Assembly (NCBI RefSeq): GCF_011516635.5 | Contig: NZ_CP096255.1 | Location: 3,222,501 to 3,286,500, forward strand | Reading direction: 5' to 3' | DNA: 64,000 nucleotides | Source of the DNA: Bradyrhizobium barranii subsp. apii | GTDB taxonomy: Bacteria; Pseudomonadota; Alphaproteobacteria; Rhizobiales; Xanthobacteraceae | Shown: positions 33,827 through 42,976 of the stretch, in pieces | Layout of the letters: each line of letters opens with the position of its first letter | Position numbering within the stretch: the first letter of the stretch is position 1 | Translations under genes and position numbers: made by a program | The notes under the pieces: generated by a model | The model's input: the letters and a program-made list of their open reading frames with translations, nothing else | Told to the model about the DNA's origin: nothing | Database searches by the model: none

Positions 33827-35779
33827 TCAGTTCTCAGTTGGTGCGCCTGAAGACATCGCGTTCGATCCACCCAGGATGAACGTGCGAAATGTTGAGGCAG
33901 CCCTATCGGTCATGAAAGTCGATCCGGCCAAGGTAAAATGCGTAGCGTCCCAATAAAGCCAATGGCCTGCGTGATACGTTGGGCACGTTTGGTCGCAGAG
34001 ATAATCGACCGGTTTGAGCAAGTCGACCCTTCCGGGATACTTAGACTGCACACGGGCAAGCATTGCATTGATGGCTGCGCCCGCCGCTACCGCGTTCACC
34101 TTTGACATGGGCGCACATGGAGGAGGTGGCACATGAGGCAGCGGCCCTTGAAGTAACCGCGGCCGATTGATCTCGCAGCCGGCAGGAACTTGGGCGCCCA
34201 CAATCATTACACGCCGAACAGGCGTTAACACGCGTAGCGTCTCAGAAAGGGCCGCTTCGAGCTTGGCGAACGATCCAGCATCGTTCGGCCACATGCCTGG
34301 TTGGTCGTAATCGATGCCCGCATCGTCATAGGTTTCCCACCGCTGGATGAATATCAGCGGTCGCGTTTGGGTCTCAAGTTGAGCGATTTGCTCATCGCGA
34401 CCCCGAAGACAATCCACGCGTCGTCGCGATCTGATGGCTGCTCCTTTGACAATCGGGCATCCGGCAGTGCCAACGTACTGAAGGTTTCCACCTAGGCTCT
34501 CGACTAACGGCAACATTGCCGCCACGTACATTTCAGCATGGGAGTCTCCAGCCAAGTCAACAATCGGTAGGCCCGGCGGCCAAACGACTTGATCAGTAGT
34601 GGGAGAACTGTCGAGCCTTCCATCCGCCAAAACCGACTCAGGCACCCGCCATGCAAAACCTTTCAGAATGAATGTTGCGTGAGTCAGAATCGCAAATGCC
34701 AGAATAGCCGCGCTGAATTTCATCAATGTCTTCAACGGTGCTCCAGAGGCTGCGCCTCCAGCAACGATGAAGCGACGTTCCACGAAATAGTACATGCTGG
34801 TAGCGACGAAAAGCATCGTCACAAGCATGACTATATTGCCTCCAGCAGTGTCGGCCGCCTCACCAAAGATGAAGCGCGAGTAGAAAATGATCGGCCAGTG
34901 GCAAAGATAGAGTGAATACGAGATTGTTCCGATGGCGGTTAGCGCCTGAGAGCGTAGAGCGCGAGAAACGAAGGTTGTATCTCCGGTCCAAATCACAGCA
35001 GCAGCGCCAAGGCATGGGATCATAACGAGCAATTCTTGCCGTGACGTGTCTGGCTGCAACAAAAGGGCACTGGACAAGATCACAGCGAAGCCAGCCGCCG
35101 AAAGCAATTCACGGACCGATTGGCGGCGTGGCGTTTGACCGGCGAAAAGCACCAAGGCGCCACAACCGAACTCGAACATGCGAAACGGCATCAAGAAGAA
35201 AACGGCAGAGCTGTCGATGGGGCCAACCCATATCGTGGCCAAGAAGGATGCAAGCGACAACAGGACGATTGCCGATCTTATGCATCCAACGCGCGCCGCG
35301 GCGATCAGGAGTGCGGGCCAAATAAGATAGAACTGCTCTTCAAGCGACAGCGACCAACAGTGAAGCAGAGCGAGTTCGTCCGACTTCGCTGCGAAGTAAT
35401 GGCTTGCTTCTCTCCAATATTGGATGTTTGCGATCGACAGCAGCGCATGCGTGCACTCCTTCGCAATATCGAGAAACAGTAGAGGCGCCGTCCACAACGC
35501 GCCCGACAGGTACGTCATAAGCACCGTGAAGATCAGGGCTGGATAAATGCGCCTCGTTCGTCGCAAGTAGAACGCGCTAAAGGAAAAGCGACCGCCAGCG
35601 TCGTCCATGAGGATATTGCGAGTGATCAAGTAGCCGGAGATGACGAAAAAGACGTCGACTCCGACGAAGCCGCCCTGAAAGCCCGGTACTTTCAGGTGAA
35701 ACAGCAGAACGCTCAGGACAGCAATCGCTCGAAGTTGAACGATTTCCCCGCGAAAGCTCGTCCCCTCCGAACCTATCAT
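33827..35779 (-). CDS. Membrane acyltransferase (OafA/YrhL type) with SGNH domain
   Basis: A 650-residue protein. The N-terminal acyltransferase-3 domain (about 1-350, ten helices) has FRGEIVQLRAIAVLSVLLFH, the R-R of YLRRTRRIYPAL, and SLSLEEQFYLIWP. The C-terminal SGNH domain has the Ser in DLAGDSHAE and the Asp/His in YWDATHFT. Such proteins O-acetylate surface polysaccharides such as LPS O-antigen. The ATG at 35779 places the LRAIAV motif at the usual distance; TTG 35815 is an alternative. IS copy 3 lies only 68 nt upstream, so the native promoter is probably displaced. Confidence 0.87.
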   Translation of the reverse strand: MIGSEGTSFRGEIVQLRAIAVLSVLLFHLKVPGFQGGFVGVDVFFVISGYLITRNILMDDAGGRFSFSAFYLRRTRRIYPALIFTVLMTYLSGALWTAPLLFLDIAKECTHALLSIANIQYWREASHYFAAKSDELALLHCWSLSLEEQFYLIWPALLIAAARVGCIRSAIVLLSLASFLATIWVGPIDSSAVFFLMPFRMFEFGCGALVLFAGQTPRRQSVRELLSAAGFAVILSSALLLQPDTSRQELLVMIPCLGAAAVIWTGDTTFVSRALRSQALTAIGTISYSLYLCHWPIIFYSRFIFGEAADTAGGNIVMLVTMLFVATSMYYFVERRFIVAGGAASGAPLKTLMKFSAAILAFAILTHATFILKGFAWRVPESVLADGRLDSSPTTDQVVWPPGLPIVDLAGDSHAEMYVAAMLPLVESLGGNLQYVGTAGCPIVKGAAIRSRRRVDCLRGRDEQIAQLETQTRPLIFIQRWETYDDAGIDYDQPGMWPNDAGSFAKLEAALSETLRVLTPVRRVMIVGAQVPAGCEINRPRLLQGPLPHVPPPPCAPMSKVNAVAAGAAINAMLARVQSKYPGRVDLLKPVDYLCDQTCPTYHAGHWLYWDATHFTLAGSTFMTDRAASTFRTFILGGSNAMSSGAPTEN

Positions 35780-35847
35780 CTCCAATGAGGCCACCAGAAG
35801 CTGCAACGTTTCCAAATATTTCTACTGGATTGCAGTCTATTACCTGA

Positions 35848-36783
35848 GTGTCTGTTCCAAAACATGTTGAGTCGAATGAATCGGTTGTGATTCAAGGTGA
35901 GCGGCCTGATTCGATGGGGACGCGCCGCCAATGTGGACTACCGAGAACCGTGCACGCTACGACCGCAGCCGCCTGCGCTATCCGAGCGACTTGACCGACG
36001 AGGAGTGGGCGCTGATCGCGCCTCGCATCCCGCCGGCCAAGCGCGGCGGCAACAAGCGTACGGTGGACCTGCGCGAGATTGCCAACGGGCTGATGTACAT
36101 CCTGAGCACAGGTTGCCAGTGGCGCGCGATCCCCAAGGACCTGCCGCCGCGCTCGACGCTGTATGGCTACTTCGATCTGTGGAGCTGGAACGGCACGCTC
36201 GATAAAATTCATCACGCCCTCTATGTCGAATGTCGCGAAAGGGCCGAGCGCGAGGCTTCTCCCACCGCCGCCATCATCGATAGCCAGAGCGTGAAAAGCG
36301 CTGAAAAAGGGGGCCTCATGATCTCCATGGCTACGACGCGGGCAAGAAGATCAAGGGCAAGAAGCGGCACATTCTCGTCGACACGCAAGGCCTCTTGATG
36401 CACGCCATCGTGCATGCGGCGGACATCCAGGATCGCGACGGCGGCGTGCTCCTGATGGCAACGTTGTTCGGCCTCTATCCCTTTCTTCTGAAGCTCTACG
36501 CCGACGGCGGATATCAAGGGCCACATTTCCAGAAGGGGCTGCGTAGCGCTCTGAAGCGCGTGAACCTCGAAATCGTCAAACGCTCCGATCAGGCTCACCG
36601 TTTCGTCGTCTTGCCCAAACGCTGGATCGTCGAGCGTACCTTTGCCTGGCTCGGGCGATGCCGAAGACTGTCCAAAGATTGGGAATGCTTCAATCACAGG
36701 GCGCTCGCCTTTCTCAAGCTGGCCTCCATCCGACTCATGCTGCGAAAGCTATGCAATCCAAGGTAATCTTTCCGGACAGACTC
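35848..36783 (+). mobile_element. IS5-type insertion sequence, copy 3
   Basis: 936 bp, flanked by TGA at 35845-35847 and 36784-36786. This is the only copy with TGA rather than TAA, which shows that the duplicated target is TNA. It sits just upstream of the acyltransferase gene. Confidence 0.95.
35931..36766 (+). CDS. IS5-family transposase (copy 3)
   Basis: OrfA 35931-36398 and OrfB 36395-36766, identical in translation to copy 1. Slippery run at 36303-36314. Complete DDE triad. Confidence 0.88.
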
Positions 36784-36856
36784 TGAGAGGATTTCAGGGT
36801 GTAAACCTCAATTTTGGTTTCTAATAAAGGTAGCCGTCCTACCCTCCGAACAGCGA

Positions 36857-38498
36857 TCTAGCCCGTCTTATTCGTCAGAGGGCGCCTGAGAGGCTGGCGA
36901 GCGTGGTGTAAAGCGCTGATGCGGCGTAGGATTCGGTTGCAAAGCCAACCCCATCACCTTCAGCCGCGAACACCACGCCCGCCATGACCGACGATACGAT
37001 TCTGCCCTTCTCGTTTCCAGCCGTTCACGCCAAGAAAGTCACAGCTGCCTTCGATGGCGGTCGGCTGACCTCGAACGGGGGCGTGATGCTTCTGGCGATG
37101 GCCGAGCGGCGTCTCGGCTTGGCCGACAATTTGGCCCGGGTGTTCCCGGATCGGCGCGATCCGACGCGGGTCGTGCACAGCCTGGTCGATATGTTCCGCG
37201 CGCGCATGTTCGCGATCTGCTGCGGCTACGAGGACGCCGACGACCTCGATCATCTGCGGTCCGATCCCGCATTCAAGCTGGCCTGCGGACGGCTGCCGGA
37301 CACGGGTCGCGATCTGTGTTCCCAACCGACGCTGTCGCGCCTGGAGAATGCTCCGCGCCTGCGCGACGTGATCCGACTGACCTACACTTTGGTCGACGCA
37401 TGGATGGATAGCTACCCGCGCGAGCCGGCATCCGTCACGCTCGACATCGATGATACCTGCGATGTCGTCCACGGCCATCAGCAGCTCTCGCTGTTCAACG
37501 CTCATTATGACGAACGCTGCTTCCTGCCGATCCACGTCTACGACACGGAGAAGAGCCGGCCCGTGGCGGTCGTGCTGCGGCCCGGCAAGACGCCGGGCGG
37601 CGTCGAGGTGCGTGCCCATCTGCGCCGCCTGGTACGGCATATCCGGACGCGGTGGCACAACACGCGAATTACGTTCCGTGGCGACGGGCACTATGCCCGG
37701 CCGGAGGCAATGGCGTGGTGCGAGACCAACGGCATCGACTACATCTTCGGTCTGTCCGGCACCAAGCCGCTCGCCAGAAAAGTCGACGCGGTCGCCGACG
37801 ACATCCGCACGCGACGCGCCATCGAGAACCTGCCGGTTCTGCGCGGCTATACCGAGACGCGCCACAAGGCAAAGTCCTGGGATCGCGAACGACGCACCGT
37901 CGCCCGTATTGAGGCGACGATGCTCGGCCTCGACATCCGCTTCGTCGTCACCAGCCTCGATGTCGGCTCGGCCGAGTGGATCTACGACAGCCTGTATTGC
38001 GCGCGCGGCCAAGCCGAGAATCTGATCAAGCTGCATAAGACGCAGCTCGCCTCCGATCGCACCAGTTGCCGTTCGGCGCTCGCCAATCAAGTCCGCCTCG
38101 TTCTCCATACCGCCGCTTATTGGCTGATGCTGACCGTGCGCGACGCCATTCCCAAAGTCCGGGAATTGGCCACTGCCGAGTTCGCGACGCTGCGTCTTCG
38201 GCTCTTGAAAATCGCCGCCCGGGTTGTCGAGACCAAGAGCCGCATTCGCCTTGCGTTCGCCGCGGCATGTCCCGAAGCCGACCTGATCCGCAGCTTGCCC
38301 GGCGCGCTGCTGCCGCTCGGTCCTTGACCGGTGGGGCGTCCGCCCGCGTTCACCCAACCCATCCCTCAAGCGCGTTGCAAAGTACCGGTCGTCAGGCGGT
38401 GAAAAGCCGAAGGCAATCCTGTGCGCCTCGTCAGCGGAGGTGTGCGGATGCACCAGTCGGACCAAAATACCGCGCTCTCACGAATAGGGCGGGCTAGA
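36857..38498 (+). mobile_element. IS1380-family insertion sequence (about 1.64 kb)
   Basis: Imperfect inverted ends TCTAGCCCGTCTTATTCGT (left, from 36857) and, inverted, TCTAGCCCGCCCTATTCGT (right, to 38498). Direct flanks show CGA on both sides and CGAACAG nearby, but a clean 4-5 bp duplication is not certain, so boundaries may be off by a few bases. It has one intact transposase gene. Confidence 0.8.
36984..38327 (+). CDS. IS1380-family transposase
   Basis: A 447-residue protein with the IS1380 pattern: FDGGRLTSNGGVMLL, the first Asp in TLDIDDTCDVVHG, the second in FRGDGHYARPEAM, and Glu in CARGQAENLIK. Full length with normal start; likely functional. Confidence 0.95.
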   Translation: MTDDTILPFSFPAVHAKKVTAAFDGGRLTSNGGVMLLAMAERRLGLADNLARVFPDRRDPTRVVHSLVDMFRARMFAICCGYEDADDLDHLRSDPAFKLACGRLPDTGRDLCSQPTLSRLENAPRLRDVIRLTYTLVDAWMDSYPREPASVTLDIDDTCDVVHGHQQLSLFNAHYDERCFLPIHVYDTEKSRPVAVVLRPGKTPGGVEVRAHLRRLVRHIRTRWHNTRITFRGDGHYARPEAMAWCETNGIDYIFGLSGTKPLARKVDAVADDIRTRRAIENLPVLRGYTETRHKAKSWDRERRTVARIEATMLGLDIRFVVTSLDVGSAEWIYDSLYCARGQAENLIKLHKTQLASDRTSCRSALANQVRLVLHTAAYWLMLTVRDAIPKVRELATAEFATLRLRLLKIAARVVETKSRIRLAFAAACPEADLIRSLPGALLPLGP

Positions 38499-38577
38499 CG
38501 AACAGCTAGGGCCAATCCCGCTATTGGGGTCTAACTCTAGGGGAAAAAGGCAAAAGACAGATGCACGAGGGAGTGGA

Positions 38578-38604
38578 CGGGGCGCTAGGCCCCGCCCTTT
38601 CTTA
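38578..38604 (+). terminator. Terminator-like hairpin
   Basis: CGGGGC-GCTAG-GCCCCG followed by CCCTTTCTT. Lies inside the 3' remnant of the broken integrase, on the opposite strand. Confidence 0.4.
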
Positions 38605-38770
38605 GGTTCTCGCTTCGCCACAGCGGTTGGAGGTTGCTGAAGTGGCATGCCGACGCATCCGTTACGCTCTGCACGCCGCTTGCAGCGTTCCCATGCAAGT
38701 CGGAATGAATTGGCGCTGACGGGGAATGCGTACTCGGCATCTGTGCTACATTCTGCTCTCCGCTCTGTAA

Positions 38771-39706
38771 GTGTCTGTTCCAAAACATGTTGAGTCGAAT
38801 GAATCGGTTGTGATTCAAGGTGAGCGGCCTGATTCGATGGGGACGCGCCGCCAATGTGGACTACCGAGAACCGTGCACGCTACGACCGCAGCCGCCTGCG
38901 CTATCCGAGCGACTTGACCGACGAGGAGTGGGCGCTGATCGCGCCTCGCATCCCGCCGGCCAAGCGCGGCGGCAACAAGCGTACGGTGGACCTGCGCGAG
39001 ATTGCCAACGGGCTGATGTACATCCTGAGCACAGGTTGCCAGTGGCGCGCGATCCCCAAGGACCTGCCGCCGCGCTCGACGCTGTATGGCTACTTCGATC
39101 TGTGGAGCTGGAACGGCACGCTCGATAAAATTCATCACGCCCTCTATGTCGAATGTCGCGAAAGGGCCGAGCGCGAGGCTTCTCCCACCGCCGCCATCAT
39201 CGATAGCCAGAGCGTGAAAAGCGCTGAAAAAGGGGGCCTCATGATCTCCATGGCTACGACGCGGGCAAGAAGATCAAGGGCAAGAAGCGGCACATTCTCG
39301 TCGACACGCAAGGCCTCTTGATGCACGCCATCGTGCATGCGGCGGACATCCAGGATCGCGACGGCGGCGTGCTCCTGATGGCAACGTTGTTCGGCCTCTA
39401 TCCCTTTCTTCTGAAGCTCTACGCCGACGGCGGATATCAAGGGCCACATTTCCAGAAGGGGCTGCGTAGCGCTCTGAAGCGCGTGAACCTCGAAATCGTC
39501 AAACGCTCCGATCAGGCTCACCGTTTCGTCGTCTTGCCCAAACGCTGGATCGTCGAGCGTACCTTTGCCTGGCTCGGGCGATGCCGAAGACTGTCCAAAG
39601 ATTGGGAATGCTTCAATCACAGGGCGCTCGCCTTTCTCAAGCTGGCCTCCATCCGACTCATGCTGCGAAAGCTATGCAATCCAAGGTAATCTTTCCGGAC
39701 AGACTC
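38771..39706 (+). mobile_element. IS5-type insertion sequence, copy 4
   Basis: 936 bp, flanked by TAA at 38768-38770 and 39707-39709; inserted into the integrase pseudogene. Confidence 0.95.
38854..39689 (+). CDS. IS5-family transposase (copy 4)
   Basis: OrfA 38854-39321 and OrfB 39318-39689, identical in translation to copy 1. Slippery run at 39226-39237. Confidence 0.88.
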
Positions 39707-40533
39707 TAAGAATGGCCTTAGCTCGATCAGTGAGCGGAATTGTGCGGGCCTTATCAGTCTTGGTGACCGGCACATGCAGGACGGCTGTATCGAGGCGAAC
39801 GTGCTGCCATCGGATACCGGGCAGTTCGCCGCGTCTCAGGCCCGTTTCAATAGCGAGTTGAAAGCCATGCAACAGCCATGAGCCGGCCACTGTGCTGCAC
39901 GCCTTGGTCAACGCCTGTAGCTCGCCCGGCTTCAGCCTGCGTTCGCGTCCCTCCGGTGCCTTGGGCTTCCTAAGTCCTGCTATTGGGTTCTGCAACGCAG
40001 TGTAGCCCCAGTCCCTGCGTGCCATCTCGAAGATGGTTCGTAACAGCCGCAACTCTCTGATCACTGTACCGGCCTGCACCTGTTTCAAACGCGTGTCGCG
40101 GTACCTCTGAAAAGCGCAGCATCGGTCTTTGCTAATGGTAGGGCACCCCACCGTTGACGAAGGAATACTTCGATCCGCTTACGCTCTGGGATAAGCCCAC
40201 GCTTCTCATTGGTGACGTTGTCGCGATAGCGCGTGAGAGGCTGCGCAACAGTGATTGTATTGAGAGATCGTATGTCGTTGGGGATCAAAGTCCGATCCAA
40301 CTCGGCTTCGATCTGCCGTGCCCAACGTTGTGCATCAGGTTTTGATTGAAACGACTTGGCTTGTTGTGTGTGTCCGTGGCGTCTGACTTGGACCTGCCAC
40401 TTCCCGTTCCTGAACCGTAGGCTTGCCATTCAAAAAGCTCCTCTCGTGTGACCAGCTTGTGACCGGCCGGTCTGAGGAGCTTTTGAGGAGCTACCACCAA
40501 CACTCTAAGAGGTTGGTAGATCGAGAGAAACAC

Positions 40534-40578
40534 TGGCGCACCCGACACGATTCGAACGTGTGACCTTTGCCTTCGGAG
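40534..40578 (-). other. 3' fragment of tRNA-Arg(CCG), probable integrase attachment scar
   Basis: On the minus strand the 45 nt begin at the anticodon loop (CTCCGAA, anticodon CCG), followed by the stem GGCAA, variable loop AGGTC, T-arm ACACG-TTCGAAT-CGTGT, acceptor CGGGTGC, G, CCA. The 5' half (expected acceptor GCACCCG) is absent next to it. Tyrosine integrases use exactly such 3' halves as attachment sites, and the integrase pseudogene starts 105 nt away on the fragment's 3' side. Confidence 0.75.
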
Positions 40579-40638
40579 AGCAGCGAGCGGCGTAACGTTC
40601 GGATATTGAGCCGTGTTTCGAAAACCTGATGCCAATCG

Positions 40639-40667
40639 AGCCCGCGGAATCCCGCGGGCTTTGTTTG
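40639..40667 (+). terminator. Intrinsic terminator
   Basis: AGCCCGCGG-AATC-CCGCGGGCT, a 9-bp perfect stem, followed by TTGTTTG. Lies between the tRNA fragment and the FAD monooxygenase gene. Confidence 0.7.
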
Positions 40668-40691
40668 TATGGCGCCTCTGACGTTCGCGCG

Positions 40692-42221
40692 CTACACCGC
40701 AGCAGCCGGTCCAAACCAGGTGGTCAGCGCGTCCTCGAGTCCTCGTTGGCTTTCATCGCCGACCCACGCCACGTGCCCGTCTGGCCGAACCAGCACGGCT
40801 TCGGGCGCGGCGACCTGCCCGATGGCGGGGAGCTCCCACGCGCCGTCGTGGCTGGCGTTGACGATCCTGATGCGATCTGCCCAGGGTGGGATGTCGAACC
40901 CGCCGGACTTGCCGAAATTGATCAGCAGGGCCTGCGCTCCGTGCAGCAGCGTGAACAATCTCTGCGGATGGCCCTCGACGATCAGGTCGAGATCGGGCAT
41001 CCGGCGCCCGAGCAGTTCGTGTCCTTCGCCGAGATCATAGCGGATGTCGAGTCCGCTCATCATCGCGCCAAAACGTTGGCGCGGCTCGTCCATGGCGAGC
41101 AGGTCGGACACCACGTCGCGCGCGGCCTTGAGGCCAGCCTCGCCGCGGCGGAGCATGGCGATTTGCGCCAGGGTGTTGCGCAAGACGCGCGCAGCAACGG
41201 GATGACGTTCGGCGTGGTAGGTATCGAGCAGGCCGTCGGGCGAAATGCCCCTGACCACCTGCGCCAGCTTCCAGCCGAGATTGACCGCGTCCTGCACGCC
41301 GGTGTTGAGGCCTTGCCCGCCGACGGAGTGATGGATATGCGCGGCATCGCCGGCGAGCAGCACGCGCTCCCGGCGATAGGACACGGCCTGCCGCGCCGCA
41401 TCGGTGAAGCGGGAGATCCAGGCGGGATTTTGGAGCCCGAAGTCGGTGCCGTACACGGCGACGAGCGCATCGCTGAGATCGCGCCGGCCGGGTTCGCCGG
41501 TGCGGTCGAGCGTCGCTTCCGTCACGACGACCAGCACGCGACCGCTCTCCGCCTTGCTGAGGCCATGAAAGCCGATGGCGTCGTGGCGGAGACCCCATAC
41601 CGGCTCGTCGCGCATCTCGACTTCGGCCATGAGATTGCTGAGCGTCGGATCGGAGCCGACGAAATCGATGCCGACCTTCTTGCGTACCAGGCTGCGACCG
41701 CCGTCGCAGCCGACGAGGTAGCTTGCGCGCAATGTCTTGCCGCCGGCGAGCGCAACGTCGATGCCGGTCGCATCCTGAACGAAGCCGATCACCTCGGAGT
41801 TTCGATAGATAGGCACCGCGAGCTCCTCGACCCAGTCGGCCAGGATGCGCTCGATGTGGCTCTGCCGCAGCGCGAGGCCATAAGCGTGCCGGGTGGGGAG
41901 ATCGCCGATGTCGAGCTTGGTCCAGGCGAAGCCCGCGAGCTGGGTGACTTGCCCCTCGCGCGGGAAGCGCTCCGCGACGCCGCGCTGATCGAGGATCTCG
42001 ATGGTCCGCGCGTGCAATCCGCCGGCCCGCGTACCGACGAGCTCCTGATCCGGGCGCCGCTCGACCACCGCGACGTCGACATCCGCGAGCGCGAGCTCGG
42101 CGGCGAGCATCAAACCGGTCGGGCCGCCGCCGGCGATCAGCACGGCATGGTGACTCGCGCGGCTGGCGCCGGCCCGCTCGGTACGGCCGCGCGGCCGGGA
42201 CGACGGAAGCAATACAGGCAT
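40692..42221 (-). CDS. FAD-dependent aromatic hydroxylase (PheA/TfdB family)
   Basis: A 509-residue class A flavoprotein monooxygenase. Dinucleotide-binding AVLIAGGGPTGLMLAAELAL near residue 27, the DG motif in YLVGCDGGRSLVRKK, the GD motif in VLLAGDAAHIHHSVGGQGLN, and a thioredoxin-like C-terminal domain. The family hydroxylates phenols, polyketides or rifampicin-like compounds with NAD(P)H. The N-terminal 25 residues are Arg/Ser-rich and unusual; a later start is possible. It is the first core-like gene to the right of the island scar. Confidence 0.87.
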   Translation of the reverse strand: MPVLLPSSRPRGRTERAGASRASHHAVLIAGGGPTGLMLAAELALADVDVAVVERRPDQELVGTRAGGLHARTIEILDQRGVAERFPREGQVTQLAGFAWTKLDIGDLPTRHAYGLALRQSHIERILADWVEELAVPIYRNSEVIGFVQDATGIDVALAGGKTLRASYLVGCDGGRSLVRKKVGIDFVGSDPTLSNLMAEVEMRDEPVWGLRHDAIGFHGLSKAESGRVLVVVTEATLDRTGEPGRRDLSDALVAVYGTDFGLQNPAWISRFTDAARQAVSYRRERVLLAGDAAHIHHSVGGQGLNTGVQDAVNLGWKLAQVVRGISPDGLLDTYHAERHPVAARVLRNTLAQIAMLRRGEAGLKAARDVVSDLLAMDEPRQRFGAMMSGLDIRYDLGEGHELLGRRMPDLDLIVEGHPQRLFTLLHGAQALLINFGKSGGFDIPPWADRIRIVNASHDGAWELPAIGQVAAPEAVLVRPDGHVAWVGDESQRGLEDALTTWFGPAAAV

Positions 42222-42356
42222 GTGGACCCCCTCGCGTTGCTGCTTTGGATGCTCATTGGGTCGGGGGTTCTACGGCAGGGCGGGGGACTTGAAGCAAGCC
42301 CCTTGCGCACCACATATCAAGCTGGGAAGAATGACACCTTCTTCCGCGTTCGCCGC

Positions 42357-42454
42357 GTTGACACGTCGGGCAAAAGACCGGCAGAATGGCATCATCGACA
42401 TGAGTTTGGTTCGACCCGCGCGGGAGCTCCCGCCGCGGGTTTTCTTTTGGGCTC
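42357..42454 (+). ncRNA. Copy C of the four-member promoter-plus-terminator element
   Basis: TTGACA (42358-42363), 18-nt spacer, CAGAAT (42382-42387), then a hairpin with ACCCGCG/CGCGGGT outer arms and GGGAG/CTCCC inner pairing, followed by TTTTCTTTT. Bases differ from copy B inside the hairpin, but pairing is kept. It ends just before the response-regulator pseudogene's stop codon. Confidence 0.5.
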
Positions 42455-42460
42455 TGGCGT

Positions 42461-42805
42461 TCAGCGAACGCCGGTGGTTCGCCGCATGGTGTCGGCGAGC
42501 TCCTCGAACGAAAACGGCTTCCTGATCATTGGCAGGCCCCGCGCCGCGGTTCGCGCCCCGATAATTGCTGGATCTTCAATTCCGGGCGTAGCTGCTTCGC
42601 CAGTTCGGCCAGTTCGTGACCGTCCAAACCCGGCATATTGACGTCCGTGATGAGGATGGAGATGTTCTCGTTCTGCCTGAGCCGATCAAGCGCATCCGGG
42701 CCGCTTTGGGCGGCTTGTCACCTCGCAGCCGAGATCTTCCAGCATGCCCACGATGACGTCGAGGACGCCGGGATCGTCGTCAACAACCAGTACAGTATGG
42801 CTCAT
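42461..42805 (-). pseudogene. Single-domain response regulator, two frameshifts
   Basis: Three consecutive frames make one CheY-like receiver: MSHTVLVVDDDPGVLDVIVG, then GPDALDRLRQNENISILITD (phospho-acceptor Asp in ITDVNMPGLDGHEL), then GLPMIRKPFSFEELADTM to the stop. An extra C near 42705 and one missing base near 42545 break the frame. The intact protein would be about 115 residues. It lies between copies C and D of the repeated element. No histidine-kinase gene is adjacent. Confidence 0.75.
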
Positions 42806-42888
42806 CGCGCGCACGGTCATTTGACTGAACGAATAAACGCGCCGCTCTTCGGCAAAGTTCCGGCACGGTGTGGTCGAACGAGGGATGT

Positions 42889-42976
42889 TTGACATGTCGA
42901 AACACTGGCAAATGACATCATCGAGACGAGTTTGGTCACCCGCGCTGGAAGCACCCGCCGCGGGTTTTTCGTCTCG
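42889..42976 (+). ncRNA. Copy D of the four-member promoter-plus-terminator element
   Basis: TTGACA (42889-42894) and an AAACACTGGCAAATGACATC body like the other copies, but four bases are missing from the spacer (14 nt), so the promoter is probably weak. The hairpin ACCCGCG/CGCGGGT with TTTTT is kept at 42937-42969. Confidence 0.45.

Larger units (their letters stand above)
38640..40429 (-). pseudogene. Tyrosine-type phage integrase, frameshifted and split by IS5 copy 4
   Basis: The N-terminal part (40429 to about 40090) starts MASLRFRNGKWQVQVRRHGH and contains the SAM-like core-binding domain. A 1-nt loss near 40105 shifts the frame to RYRDTRLKQVQAGTVIREL. The catalytic domain follows (AIETGLRRGELPGIRW, first Arg). 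At AKAIL the IS inserts; beyond it the frame resumes as TERRAECSTDAEYAFPVSAN and SFRLAWERCKRRAERNG, then decays before the HxLR box. Its start lies 105 nt from a tRNA-Arg fragment, the usual place for an island integrase. Inactive. Confidence 0.82.

Noticed and set aside
33717..33956. Possible 79-residue gene starting MNPNLTPVTSY
   Set aside because: Overlaps the acyltransferase 3' end by 130 nt, no good ribosome-binding site, no family.
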